64,000 nucleotides of DNA, taken from positions 1 through 64,000 of the forward strand of contig JAKTNV010000667.1 of assembly GCA_022747635.1 (NCBI GenBank), read 5' to 3'. A program made the position numbers and the translations under genes. Shown one piece after another: positions 28,201 to 41,440 of this stretch; within the stretch, counting starts at the first letter, position 1, and every line of letters begins with the position of its first letter. Below the pieces are notes generated by a model. That model had not been told where the DNA came from, searched no databases, and was given only the letters and a program-made list of their open reading frames with translations. Origin of the DNA: Hetaerina americana. Lineage: Eukaryota; Arthropoda; Insecta; Odonata; Calopterygidae.

Positions 28201-31200
28201 TTGAAACATTTTTGTTTGATTTGTTTTGAGTGAGATTTTCACCTAGAACCCAAAGGGGGGGTATTGGCACTTTTCATGGAAAAATGTGAAAAATTAAATT
28301 TTCTAAAAATGAAATAAATGCCTTCTAAACACCTCAAACATTCACTCTAAAACAGAAGATTGTTGTTTTTCGCAATATTTTTAGAAATTTGGGCTCTTTT
28401 AGTAACATTAACACTTTCGCTGAAGCAACTTTTATGCTCATTTCTTGTCTTTCAGGATTAACTCTGGGTTTTATTTTGTTTATTTGATGAAAATGAACAA
28501 CAATACACACCATGGAAACATTTTTCTTTGATTTGCGTCAAGGGAGATTTTCATCTAGAACCCAAAGGGGGGGTATTGGCACTTTTCATGGAAAAATGTG
28601 AAAAATTAAATTTTCTAAAAATGAAATAAATGCCTTCTAAACACCTCAAACATTCACTCTAAAACAGAAGATTGTTGTTTTTCGCAATATTTTTAGAAAT
28701 TTGGGCTCTTTTAGGAACATTAACACTTGGGCTGAAGCATCTTTTATGATCTTTTATTGTCTTTCAGGATTCATTATGGGTTTTATTTTGTTTATTTGAT
28801 GAAAATGAACAACAATACACACCTTTGATACATTTTTGTTTGATTTGTGTCGAGTGAAATTTTCACCTAGAACCCAAAGGGGTATTGGCACTTTTAATGG
28901 AAAAATGTGAAAAATTAAATTTTCTAAAAATGAAATAAATGCCTTCTAAACACCTCAAACATTCACTCTAAAACAGAAGATTGTTGTTTTTTGCAATATT
29001 TTTATAAATTTGGGCTCTTTTAGTAACATTAACACTTTCTCTGAAGCAACTTTTATGCTCATTTCTTGTCCTTCAAGATTAATTCTGGGTTATATTTTGT
29101 TTATTTGATGAAAATGAACAACAATACACACCATGGAAACATTTTTGTTTTTGATTTGTGTTGAGTGAGATTTTCACCTAGAACCCAAAGGGGGGGTATT
29201 GGCACTTTTCATGGAAAAATGTGAAAAATTAAATTTTCTAAAAATGAATGAAATGCCTTCTAAACACCTCAAACATTCACTCTAAAACAGAAGATTGTTG
29301 TTTTTCGCAATATTTTTAGGAATTTGGGCTCTTTCAGTAACATTAACACCTGGGCTGAAGCATCTTTTATGATCTTTTATTGTCTTTCAGGATTCATTCT
29401 AGGGTTTATTTTGTTTATTTGATGAAAATGAACAACAATACACACCATGGAAACATTTTTGTTTGATTTGCGTCAAGTGAGATTTTCACCTAGAACCCAA
29501 AGGGGGGGTATTGGCACTTTTCATGGAAAAATGTGAAAAATTAAATTTTCTAAAAATGAAATAAATGCCTTCTAAACACCTCAAACATTCACTCTAAAAC
29601 AGAAGATTGTTGTTTTTCGCAATATTTTTAGAAATTTGGGCTCTTTTAGTAACATTAACACTTTCGCTGAAGCAACTTTTATGCTCATTTCTTGTCTTTC
29701 AGGATTAACTCTGAGTTTTATTTTGTTTATTTGATGAAAATGAACAACAATACACACCATGGAAACATTTTTGTTTGATTTGCGTCAAGTGAGATTTTCA
29801 CCTAGAACCCAAAGGGGGGGTATTGGCACTTTTCATGGAAAAATGTGAAAAAATAAATTTTCTAAAAATGAAATAAATTCCTTCTAAACACCTCAAACAT
29901 TCACTCTAAAACAGAAGATTGTTGTTTTTCGCAATATTTTTATAAATTTCGGCTCTTTTAGTAACATTAACACTTTCGCTGAAGCAACTTTTATGCTCAT
30001 TCCTTGTCTTTCAGGATTAATTCTTGGTTTTGTTTTGTTTATTTGATGAAAATGAACAACAATACACACCATGGAAACATTTTTGTTTGATTGCGTTAAG
30101 TGAGATTTTCACCTAGAACCCAAAGGGGAAGTTATTGGCACTTTTCATGGAAAAATGTGAAAAATTAAATTTTCTAAAAATTAAATAAATGCCTTCTTAA
30201 CACCTCAAACATTCACTCTAAAACAGAAGATTGTTGTTTTTCGCAATATTTTTATAAATTTGGGGGTGTTTTAGTAACAATAACACTTTCTCTGAAGCAA
30301 CTTTTATGCTCATTTCTTGTCCTTCAAGATTAATTCTGGGTTTTATTTTGTTTATTTGATGAAAATGAACAACAATACAGACCTTGGATACATTTTTGTT
30401 TGATTTGTGTCGAGCGAGATTTTCACCTAGAACCCAAAGGGGGGGTATTGGCAATTTTCATGGAAAAATGTGAAAAATTAAATTTTTTAAAAATGAAATA
30501 AATGCCTTCTAAACACCTCAAACATTCACTCTAAAAGAGATGATTGTTGTTTTTCGCAATATTTGTAGAAATTTGGGCTCTTTTAGTAACATTAACACCT
30601 GGGCTGAAGCATCTTTTATGATCATTTATTGTCTTTCAGGATACATTCTTGGTTTTATTTTGTTTATTTGATGAAAATGAAAAACAATACACAGCTTGGA
30701 TACATTTTTGTTTGATTTGTGTCGAGTGAAATTTTCACCTAGAACCGAAAGGGGGGGGTATTGGAACTTCTCATGGAAAAATGTGAAAAATTAAATTTTC
30801 TAAAAATGAAATAAATGCCTTCTAAACACCTCAAACATTCACTCTAAAACAGAAGATTGTTGTTTTTCGCAATATTTTTTGAAATTTGGGCTTTTTAGTA
30901 ACATTAATACTTTCTCTGAAGCAACTTTTATGCTCATTTCTTGTCCTTCAAGATTAATTCTGGGTTTTATTTTGTTTATTTGATGAAAATGAACAACAAT
31001 ACACACCAGGGAAACATTTTTGTTTGATTTGTGTTGAGTGAGATTTTCACCTAGAACTTAAAGGGGGGGTATTGGCACTTTTCATGGAAAAATGTGAAAA
31101 ATTAAATTTTCTAAAAAATAAATAAATGCCTTCTAAACACCTCAAACATTCACTCTAAAACAGAAGATTGTTGTTTTTCGCAATATTTTTAGAAATTTGG

Positions 31201-31567
31201 GCTCTTTTAGTAACATTAACACCTGGGCTGAAGCATCTTTTATGATCATTTATTGTCTTTCAGGATACATTCTGGGTTTTATTTTGTTTATTTGATGAAA
31301 ATGAACAACAATACACACCTTGGATACATTTTTGTTTGATTTGTGTCGAGCGAGATTTTCACCTAGAACCCCAAGGGGGGGGTATTGGCAATTTTCATGG
31401 AAAAATGTGAAAAATTAAATTTTCTAAAAATGAAATAAATGCCTTCTAAACACCTCAAACATTCACTCTTAAACAGATGATTATTGTTTTTCGCAATATT
31501 TGTAGAAATTTGGGCTCTTTTAGTAACATTAACACCTGGGCTGAAGCATCTTTTATGATCATTTATT

Positions 31568-32695
31568 GTCTTTCAGGATACATTCTGGGTTTTATTTTGT
31601 TTATTTGATGAAAATGAAAAACAATACACACCTTGGATACATTTTTGTTTGATTTGTGTCGATTGAAATTTTCACCTAGAACCCAAAGGGGGGGTATTGG
31701 AACTTTTCATGGAAAAATGTGAAAAATTAAATTTTCTAAAAATGAAATAAATGTCTTCTAAACACCTCAAACATTCACTCTAAAACAGAAGATTGTTGTT
31801 TTTCGCAATATTTTTAGAAATTTGGGCTCTTTTAGTAACATAAACACTTTCTCTGAAGCAAATTTTATGCTCATTTCTTGTCCTTCGAGATTAATTCTGG
31901 GTTTTATTTTGTTTATTTGATGAAAATGAACAACAATACACACCATGGAAACATTTTTGTTTGATTTGCGTCAATTGAGATTTTCACCTAGAACCCAAAG
32001 GGGGGGGGGTATTGGCACTTTTCATGGAAAAATGTGAATATTTAAATTTTCTAAAAATGAAATAAATGCCTTCTAAACACCTCAAACATTCACTCTAAAA
32101 CAGAAGATTGTTGTTTTTCGCAATATTTTTAGAAATTTGGGCTCTTTTAGTAACATTAACACCTGGGCTGAAGCATCTTTTATGATCTTTTATTGTCTTT
32201 CAGGATTCATTCTGGGTTTTATTTTGTTTATTTGATGAAAATGAACAACAATACACACCTTGGATACAATTTTGTTTGATTTGTGTCGATTGAGATTTTC
32301 ACCTAGAACCCAAAGGGGGGGGTATTGGCACTTTTCATGGAAAAATGTGAAAAGTTAAATTTTCTAAAAATGAAATAAATGACTTCTAAACACCTCAAAC
32401 ATTTACTCTAAAACAAAAGATTGTTGTTTTTCGCAATATTTTTAGAAATTTGGGCTCTTTTAGTAACATAAACACCTGGGCTGAAGCATCTTTTATGGAC
32501 ATTTATTGTCTTTCAGGATACATTCTTGGTTTTATTTTGTTTATTTGATGAAAATGAACAATAATACACACCATGGAAACATTTTTGTTTGATTTGTGTC
32601 GAGTGAGATTTTCACCTAGAACCCAAAGGGGGGGGGGAATTGGAACTTTTCATGGAAAAATGTAAAAAATTAAATTTTCTAAAAATGAAATAAAT
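31568..32695 (+). repeat. Partial HOR-I-like segment matching the window start
   Basis: This segment follows 1-1,130 at a constant offset of about 31,567. Shared landmarks are atgtcttct (31,751 with 184), the gaatatttaaat monomer, atttactctaaaacaaaag and tatggacatttattg (32,497 with 931). The variable section at 31,840-31,985 is of another type (ctttctctgaagcaaatttt), so the match is interrupted by an exchanged patch. Confidence 0.78.
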
Positions 32696-34614
32696 GCCTT
32701 CTAAACACCTCAAACATTCACTCTAAAACAGAAGATTGTTGTTTTTCGCAATATTTTTAGAAATTTGGGCTCTTTTAGTAACATTAACACTTTCTCTGAA
32801 GCAACTTTTATGCTCATTTCTTGTCCTTCAAGATTAATTCTGGGTTTTATTTTGTTTATTTGATGAAAATGAACAACAATACACACCATGGAAACATTTT
32901 TGTTTTTGATTTGTGTTGAGTGAGATTTTCACCTAGAACCCAAAGGGGTGGGTATTGGCACTTTTCATTGAAAAATGTGAAAAATTAAATTTTCTAAAAA
33001 TGAAATAAATGCCTTCTAAACACCTCAATCATTCATTCTAAAACAGAAGATTGTTGTTTTTCGCAATATTTTTAGAAATTTGGGCTCTTTTAGTAACATT
33101 AACACCTGGGCTGAAGCATCTTTTATGATCATTTGTTGTCTTTCAGGAAACATTCTGGGTTTTATTTTGTTTATTTGATGAAAATGAACAACAATACACA
33201 CCATGGAAACATTTTTGTTTGATTTGTTGTGAGTGAGATTTTCACCTAGAACCCAAAGGGGGGGTATTGGCACTTTTCATGGAAAAATGTGAAAAATTAA
33301 ATTTTCTAAAAATGAATGAAATGCCTTCTAAACACCTCAAACATTCACTCTAAAACAGAAGATTGTTGTTTTTCGCAATATTTTTAGGAATTTGGGCTCT
33401 TTTAGTAACATTAACACTTGGGCTGAAGCATCTTTTATGATCTTTTATTGTCTTTCAGGATTCGTTCTGGGTTTTATTTTGTTTTTTTGATGAAAATTAA
33501 CAATAATACACACCTTGGATACATTTTTGTTTGATTTGTAATGAGTGAGATTTTCACCTAGAACCCAAAGGGGGGGGGTATTGGCACTTTTCATGGAAAA
33601 ATATGAAAAATTAAATTTTCTAAAAATGAAATAAATGCCTTCTAAACACCTCAAACATTCACTCTAAAACAGAAGATTGTTGTTTTTCGCAATATTTTTA
33701 GAAATTTGGGCTCTTTTAGTAACATTAACACTTACGCTGAAGCGAATTTTATGCTCATTTCTTGTCTTTCAGGATTAACTCTGGGTTTTATTTTGTTTAT
33801 TTGATGAAAATGAACAACAATACACACCATGGAAACATTTTTGTTTGATTTGCGTCAAGTGAGATTTTCACCTAGAACCCAAAGGGGGGGTATTGGCACT
33901 TTTCATGGAAAAATGTGAAAAATTAAATTTTCTAAAAATGAAATAAATGCCTTCTAAACACCTCAAACATTCACTCTAAAACAGAAGATTGTTGTTTTTC
34001 GCAATATTTTTAGAAATTTGGGCTCCTTTAGTAACATTAACACTTTCGCTGAAGCAACATTTATGCTCATTTCTTGTCTTTCAGGATTAATTCTTGGTTT
34101 TGTTTTGTTTATTTGATGAAAATGAACAACAATACACATCATGGAAACATTTTTGTTTGATTGCGTCAAGTGAGATTTTCACCTAGAACCCAAAGGGGGG
34201 GGGTATTGGCACTTTTCATGGAAAAATGTGAAAAATTAAATTTTCTAAAAATTAAATAAATGCCTTCTTAACACCTCAAACATTCACTCTAAAACAGAAG
34301 ATTGTTGTTTTTCGCAATATTTTTATAAATTTGGGCTCTTTTAGTAACATTAATACTTTCTCTGAAGAAACTTTTATGCTCATTTCTTGTCCTTCAAGAT
34401 TAATTCTGGGTTTTATTTTGTTTATTTGATGAAAATGAACAACAATACACACCTTGGATACATTTTTGTTTGATTTGTGTCGAGTGAGATTTTCACCTAG
34501 AACCCAAAGGGGGGGTTATGGCACTTTTCATGGAAAAATGTGAAAAATTAAATTTTCTAAAAATAAAATAAATGCCTTCTAAACACCTCAAACATTCACT
34601 CTAAAAGAGATGAT

Positions 34615-35900
34615 TGTTGTTTTTCGCAATATTTGTAGAAATTTGGGCTCTTTTAGTAACATTAACACCTGGGCTGAAGCATCTTTTATGATCATTTATT
34701 GTCTTTCAGGATACATTCTGGGTTTTATTTTGTTTATTTGATGAAAATGAAAAACAATACACACCTTGGATACATTTTTGTTTGATTTGTGTCGAGTGAA
34801 ATTTTCACCTAGAACCCAAAGGGGGGGTATTGGAACTTTTCATGGAAAAATGTGAAAAATTAAATTTTCTAAAAATTAAATAAATGCCTTCTAAACACCT
34901 CAAACATTCACTCTAAAACTGAAGATTGTTGTTATTCGCAATATTTTTATAAATTTGGGCTCTTTTAGTAACATTAACACTTTCTCTGAAGCAACTTTTA
35001 TGCTCATTTCTTGTCCTTCAAGATTAATTCTGGGTTTTATTTTGTTTATTTGATGAAAATGAACAACAATACACACCATGGAAAAATTTTTGTTTGATTT
35101 GTGTTGAGTGAGATTTTCACCTAGAACCCAAAGGGGGGGTATGGCACTTTTCATGGAAAAATGTGAAAAATTAAATTTTCTAAAAATGAATGAAATGCCT
35201 TCTAAACACCTCAAACATTCACTCTTAAACAGAAGATTGTGGTTTTTCGCAATATTTTTATAAATTTGGGCTCTATTAGTAACATTAACACTTTCTCTGA
35301 AGCAACTTTTATGCTCATTTCTTGTCCTTCAAGATTAATTCTGGGGTTTATTTTGTTTATTTGATGAAAATGAACATAAATACACACCATGGAAACATTT
35401 TTGTTTGATTTGTGTTGAGTGAGATTTTCACCTAGAACCCAAAGGGGGGGAATTGGCACTTTTCATGGAAAATATGAAAAATTAAATTTTCTAAAAATGA
35501 ATGAAATGCCTTCTAAACACCTCAAACATTCACTCTAAAACAGAAGATTGTTGTTTTTCGCAATATTTTTAGAAATTTGGGCTCTTTTAGTAACATTAAC
35601 ACTTGCGCTGAAGCAACTTTTATGCTCATTTCTTGTCTTTCAGGATTAATTCTGGGTTTTATTTTGTTTATTTGATGAAAATGAACAACAATACAAACCA
35701 TGGAAACATTTTTGTTTGATTTGCGTCAAGGGAGATTTTCACCTAGAACCGAAAGGGGGGGGTATTTGCACTTTTCATGGAAAAATGTAAAATAATAATT
35801 TTCTAAAAATGAAATAAATGCCTTCTAAACACCTCAAACATTCACTCTAAAACAGAAGATTGTTGTTTTTCGCAATATTTTTAGAAATTTGGGCTCTTTT
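34615..35900 (+). repeat. Partial HOR-I segment matching 6,807-8,092
   Basis: The offset is a constant 27,808 over about four monomers. Shared rare features are ggaaaaatttttg instead of ggaaacattttt, gggggggtatggcac (a lost T), attcactcttaaacag, gaaccgaaag and tatttgcacttttcatgg (35,763 with 7,955) and gtaaaataataattttc. Outside this interval the variants no longer agree. Confidence 0.82.
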
Positions 35901-36539
35901 AGTAACATTAACACTTGGGCTGAAGCATCTTTTATGATCTTTTATTGTCTTTCAGGATTCATTCAGGGTTTTATTTTGTTTATTTGATGAAAATGAACAA
36001 CAATACACACCATGGAAACATTTTTGTTTGATTTGTGTCGAGTGAGATTTTCACCTAGAACCCAAAGGGGTGTATTGGCACTTTTCATGGAAAAATGTGA
36101 AAAATTAAATTTTCTACAAATGAATGAAATGCCTTCTAAACACCTCAAACATTCACTCTAAAACAGAAGATTGTTGTTTTTCGCAATATTTTTATAAATT
36201 TGGGCCATTTTAGTAACATTAACACTTGTGCTGAAGCATCTTTTATGATCTTTTATTGTCTTTCAGGATTCATTCTGGGTTTTATTTTGTTTATTTGATG
36301 AAAATGAACAACAATACACACCTTGGATACATTTTTGTTTAATTTGTGTCGAGTGAGATTTTCACCTAGAACCCAAAGGGGGGTATTAACACTTTTCATG
36401 GAAAAATGTAAAATATTAAATTTTCTAAAAATGAAATAAATGCCTTCTAAACACCTCAAACATTCACTCTAAAACAGAAGATTGTTGTTTTTCGATATAT
36501 TTTTAGAAATTTGGGCTCTTTTAGTAACATTAACACCTG

Positions 36540-37030
36540 GGCTGAAGCATCTTTTATGATCATTTATTGTCTTTCAGGATACATTGTTGGTTTTATTTTG
36601 TTTATTTGATGAAAATGAAAAACAATACACAGCTTGGATACCATTTTGTTTGATTTGTGTCGAGGGAAATTTTCACCTAGAACCGAAAGGGGGGGGTATT
36701 GGAACTTCTCATGGAAAAATGTGAAAAATTAAATTTTCTAAAAATGAAATAAATGCCTTCTAAACACCTCAAACATTCACTCTAAAACAGAAGATTGTTG
36801 TTTTTCGCAATATGTTTTGAAATTTGGGCTCTTTTAGTAACATTAACACTTTCTCTGAAGCAACTTTTATGCTCTTTTCTTGTCCTTCAAGATTAATTCT
36901 GGGTTTTATTTTGTTTATTTGATGAAAATGAACAACAATACACACCATGGAAACATTTTTGTTTGATTTGTGTTGAGTGAGATTTTCACCTAGAACCCAA
37001 AGGGGGGGTATTGGCACTTTTCATGGAAAA
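36540..37030 (+). repeat. Repeat of 30,600-31,090 (19-monomer offset)
   Basis: Both copies share cagcttggata, gaaccgaaagg (36,679 and 30,741, offset 5,938) and ggaacttctcatgg, an otherwise rare combination. The copies differ slightly, for example cattgttgg here against cattcttgg, and taccatttt against tacattttt. Confidence 0.75.
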
Positions 37031-38860
37031 ATGTGAAAAATTAAATTTTCTACAAATGAATGAAATGCCTTCTAAACACCTCAAACATTCACTCTAAAAC
37101 GGAAGATTGTTGTTTTTCGCAATATTTTTAGGAATTTGGGCTCTCTTAGTAACATTAAAACCTGGGCTGAAGCATCTTTTATGATCTTTTATTGTCTTTC
37201 AGGATTCATTCTGGGTTTTATTTTGTTTATTTGATGAAAATGAACAACAATACACACCTTGGATACATTTTTGTTTGATTTGTGTCGAGTGAGATTTTCA
37301 CCTAGAACCCAAAGGGGGGGTTATGGCACTTTTCATGGAAAAATGTGAAAAATTAAATTTTCTAAAAATGAATGAAATGTGTTCTAAACACCTCAAACAT
37401 TCACTCTAAAACAGAAGATTGTTTTTTTTTGCAATATTTTTAGAAATTTGGGCTCTTTTAGTAACATTAACACTTGCGCTGAAGCAACTTTTATGCTCAT
37501 TTCTTGTCTTTCAGGATTAATTCTGGGTTTTATTTTGTTTATTTGATGAAAATGAACAACAATACACACCATGGAAACATTTTTGTTTGATTTGCGTCAA
37601 GTAAGATTTTCACCTAAAACCCAAAGGGGGGGGTATTGGCACTTTTCATGGAAAAATGTAAAGATTTAAATTTTCTAAAAATGAAATAAATGCCTTCTAA
37701 ACACCTCAAACATTCACTCTAAAACAGAAGATTGTTGTTTTTCGCAATATTTTTAGGAATTTGGGCTCTTTTAGTAACATTAAAACCTGGGCTGAAGCAT
37801 CTTTTATGATCTTTTATTGTCTTTCAGGATTAATTCTGGGTTTTATTTTGTTTATTTGATGAAAATGAACAACAATACACACCATGGAAACATTTTTGTT
37901 TGATTTGCGTCAAGTAAGATTTTCACCTAGAACCCAAAGGGGGGGGTATTGGATCTTTTCATGGAAAAATGTGAAAAATTAAATTTTCTAAAAATGAAAT
38001 AAATGCCCTCTAAACACCTCAAACATTCACTCTTAAACAGAAGATTGATTTTTTCGCAATATTTTTAGAAATTTGGGCTCTTTTAGTAACATTAACACCT
38101 GGGCTGAAGCATCTTTTATGATCATTTATTGTCTTTCAGGATACATTCTGGGTTTTATTTTGTTTATTTGATGAAAATGAACAACAATAAACACCTTGGA
38201 TACATTTTTGTTTGATTTGTGTCGATTGAGATTTTCACCTAGAACCCAAAGGGGGGGGTATTGGCACTTTTCATGGAAAAATGTGAAAAATTAAATTTTC
38301 TAAAAATGAAATAAATGCTTTCTAAACACCTCGAACATTCACTCTAAAACAGAAGATTGTTGTTTTTCGCAATATTTTTAGAAATTTGGGCTGTTTTAGT
38401 AACATTAACACTTTCTCTGAAGCAACTTTTATGCTCATTTCTTGTCTTTCAAGATTAATTCTGGGTTTTTATTTGTTTATTTGATGAAAATGAACAACAA
38501 TACACACCTTGGATACATTTTTGTTTGATTTGTGTTGAGTGAGATTTTCACCTAGAACCCAAAGGGGGGGAATTGGCACTTTTCATGGAAAATGTAAAGA
38601 TTTAAATTTTCTAAAAATGAAAAAAATGCCTTCTAAACACCTCAAACATTCACTCTAAAACAGAAGATTGTTGTTTTTCGCAATATTTTTAGAAATTTGG
38701 GCTCTTTTAGTAACATTAACACTTGTGCTGAAGCATCTTTTATGATCTTTTATTGTCTTTCAGGATTCATTCTGGGTTTTATTTTGTTTATTTGATGAAA
38801 ATGAACAACAATACACACCTTGGATACATTTTTGTTTGATTTGTGTCGAGTGAGATTTTC

Positions 38861-39056
38861 ACATAGAACCCAAAGGGGGGGGGTTCAGAAATTTGGGCTC
38901 TTTTAGTAACATTTACACTTTCGCTGAAGCAACTTTTATGCTCATTTCTTGTCTTTCAGGATTAATTCTGGGTTTTATTTTGTTTATTTGATGAAAATGA
39001 ACAACAATAAACACCTTGGATACATTTTTGTTTGAATTGTGTCGATTGAGATTTTC
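38861..39056 (+). repeat. Truncated monomer, 196 bp
   Basis: First of eleven copies of a short monomer in which the G tract is followed directly by ttcagaaatttggg. About 117 bp are missing, from tattggcac through cgcaatattttt. It also carries the diagnostic acatagaac in place of acctagaac. This copy has unchanged aacccaaag. Confidence 0.93.
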
Positions 39057-41245
39057 ACCTAGAACCCAAAGGGGGGGTATTAACACTTTTCATGGAAAAA
39101 AGTAAAAATTTAAATTTTCTAAAAATGAAATAAATGCCTTCTAAACACCTCAAACATTCACTCTAAAACAGAAGATTGTTGTTTTTCGCATTTTTTTTAG
39201 AAATTTGGGCTCTTTTAGTAACATTAACACCTGGGCTGAAGCATCTTTTATGATCATTTATTGTCTTTCAGGATACATTCTGGGTTTTATTTTGTTTATT
39301 TGATGAAAATGAACAACAATACTCACCTTGGATACATTTTTGTTTGATTTGTGTCGATTGAGATTTTCACCTAGAACCCAAAGGGGGGGGGTATTGGCAC
39401 TTTTCATGGAAAAATGTGAAAAATTAAATTTTCTAAAAATGAAATAAATGCTTTCTAAACACCTCAAACATTCACTCTAAAACAGAAGATTGTTGTTTTT
39501 CGCAATATTTTTAGAAATTTGGGCTCTTTAAGTAACATTAACACTTTCTCTGAAGCAACTTTTATGCTCATTTCTTGTCTTTCAAGATTAATTCTGGGTT
39601 TTTATTTGTTTATTTGATGAAAATGAACAACAATACACACCTTGGATACATTTTTGTTTGATTTGTGTCGAGTGAGATTTTTACCTAGAACCCAAAGGGG
39701 GGGGGTATTGGCACCTTTCATGGAAAAATGTGAAAAATTAAATTTTCTAAAAATGAAATAAATGCCTTCTAAACACCTCAAACATTCACTCTAAAACAGA
39801 AGATTGTTGTTTTTCGCAATATTTTTAGAAATTTGGGCTCTTTTAGTAACATTAACACCTTGGCTGAAGCATCTTTTATGATCATTTATTGTCTTTCAGG
39901 ATACATTCTGGGTTTTATTTTGTTTTTTTGATGAAAATGAAAAACAATACACACCTTGGATACATTTTTGTTTGATTTGTGTCGAGTGAGATTTTCACCT
40001 AGAACCCAAAGGGGGGGTATTGGCACTTTTCATGGAAAAATGTGAAAAATTAAATTTTCTAAAAATGAAATAAATGCCTTCTAAACACCTCAAACATTCA
40101 CTCTAAAACAGAAGATTGTTGTTTTTCGCAATATTTTTAGAAATTTGGGCTCTTTTAGTAACATTAACACTTTCGCTGAAGCAACTTTTATGCTCATTTC
40201 TTGTCTTTCAAGGTTAATTCTGGGTTTTATTTTGTTTATTTGATGAAACTGAACAACAATACACACCATGGAAACATTTTTGTTTGATTTGTGTCGAGTG
40301 AGATTTTCACCTAGAACCCAAAGGGGGGGGTATTGGCACTTTTCATTGAAAAATGTAAAGAATTAAATTTTCTAAAAATGAAAAAATGCCTTCTAAACAC
40401 CTCAAACATTCACTCTAAAACAGAAGATTGTTGTTTTTCGCAATATTTTTAGAAATTTGGGCTCTTTTAGTAACATTAACACTTTCTCTGAAGCAACTTT
40501 TATGCTCATTTCTTGTCTTTCAAGATTAATTCTGGGTTTTATTTTGTTTATTTGATGAAAATGAACAACAATACACACCTTGGATACATTTTTGTTTGAT
40601 TTGTGTCGAGTGAGATTTTCACCTAGAACCCAAAGGGGGGGTTATGGCACTTTTCATGGAAAAATGTGAAAAATTAAATTTTCTAAAAATGAATGAAATG
40701 TGTTCTAAACACCTCAAACATTCACTCTAATACAGAGGATTGTTTTTTTTTGCAATATTTTTAGAAATTTGGGCTCTTTTAGTAACATTAACACTTGCGC
40801 TGAAGCAACTTTTATGCTCATTTCTTGTCTTTCAGGATTAATTCTGGGTTTTATTTTGTTTATTTGATGAAAATGAACAACAATACACACCATGGAAACA
40901 TTTTTGTTTGATTTGCGTCAAGTAAGATTTTCACCTAGAACCCAAAGGGGGGGGTATTGGCACTTTTCATGGAAAAATGTAATGATTTAAATTTTCTAAA
41001 AATGAAATAAATGCCTTCTAAACACCTCAAACATTCACTCTAAAACAGAAGATTGTTGTTTTTCGCAATATTTTTAGAAATTTGGGCTCTTTTAGTAACA
41101 TTAACACTTGTGCTGAAGCATCTTTTATGATCTTTAATTGTCTTTTAGGATTCATTCTGGGTTTTATTTTGTTTATTTGATGAAAATGAACAACAATACA
41201 CACCTTGGATACATTTTTGTTTGATTTGTGTCGAGTGAGATTTTC

Positions 41246-41440
41246 ACATAGAACCCAAAGGGGGGGGTTCAGAAATTTGGGCTCTTTTAGTAACATTAAC
41301 ACTTTCGCTGAAGCAACTTTTATGCTCATTTCTTGTCTTTCAGGATTAATTCTGGGTTTTATTTTGTTTATTTGATGAAAATGAACAACAATTCACACCA
41401 TGGAAACATTTTTGTTTGATTTGCGTCAAGTGAGATTTTC
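41246..41440 (+). repeat. Truncated monomer, 195 bp
   Basis: Same deletion and acatagaac marker as at 38,861. The equivalent place in HOR-II copy 2 (near 56,690) has a normal acctagaac followed by ggggggtattgg, so this short monomer was lost or replaced there. Confidence 0.93.

Larger units (their letters stand above)
12690..29242 (+). repeat. HOR-I copy 2, expanded (about 16.55 kb, about 53 monomers)
   Basis: This segment follows the variant order of copy 1, with two insertions of whole monomers: ten near 16,812-19,935 and a net three near 21,350-22,290. After those are removed the register matches copy 1 throughout. Differences from copy 1 in the second half are sparse. Examples are gaggggaggt near 22,948, where copy 1 has an uninterrupted G tract, and ggatacagtc near 27,836, where copy 1 has ggatacattc. 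Similarity stops at 12,680/29,242: copy 1 continues gaaataaatgtc while this copy continues gaatgaaatgcc. Confidence 0.87.
29242..38250 (+). repeat. Mosaic zone between the two HOR domains
   Basis: The monomer tandem is unbroken, but no variant order holds for more than a few monomers. Recognisable pieces of domain I appear at different offsets: 29,244-29,560 resembles 9,563-9,880, 31,568-32,695 resembles 1-1,130, and 34,615-35,900 resembles 6,807-8,092. Pairs also occur within the zone (30,600-31,090 with 36,540-37,030, and 29,880-30,620 with 33,950-34,700). From about 37,300 on, variants typical of domain II appear (ttatggcac with gaaatgtgttct, and gcgtcaagtaag). Confidence 0.75.
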
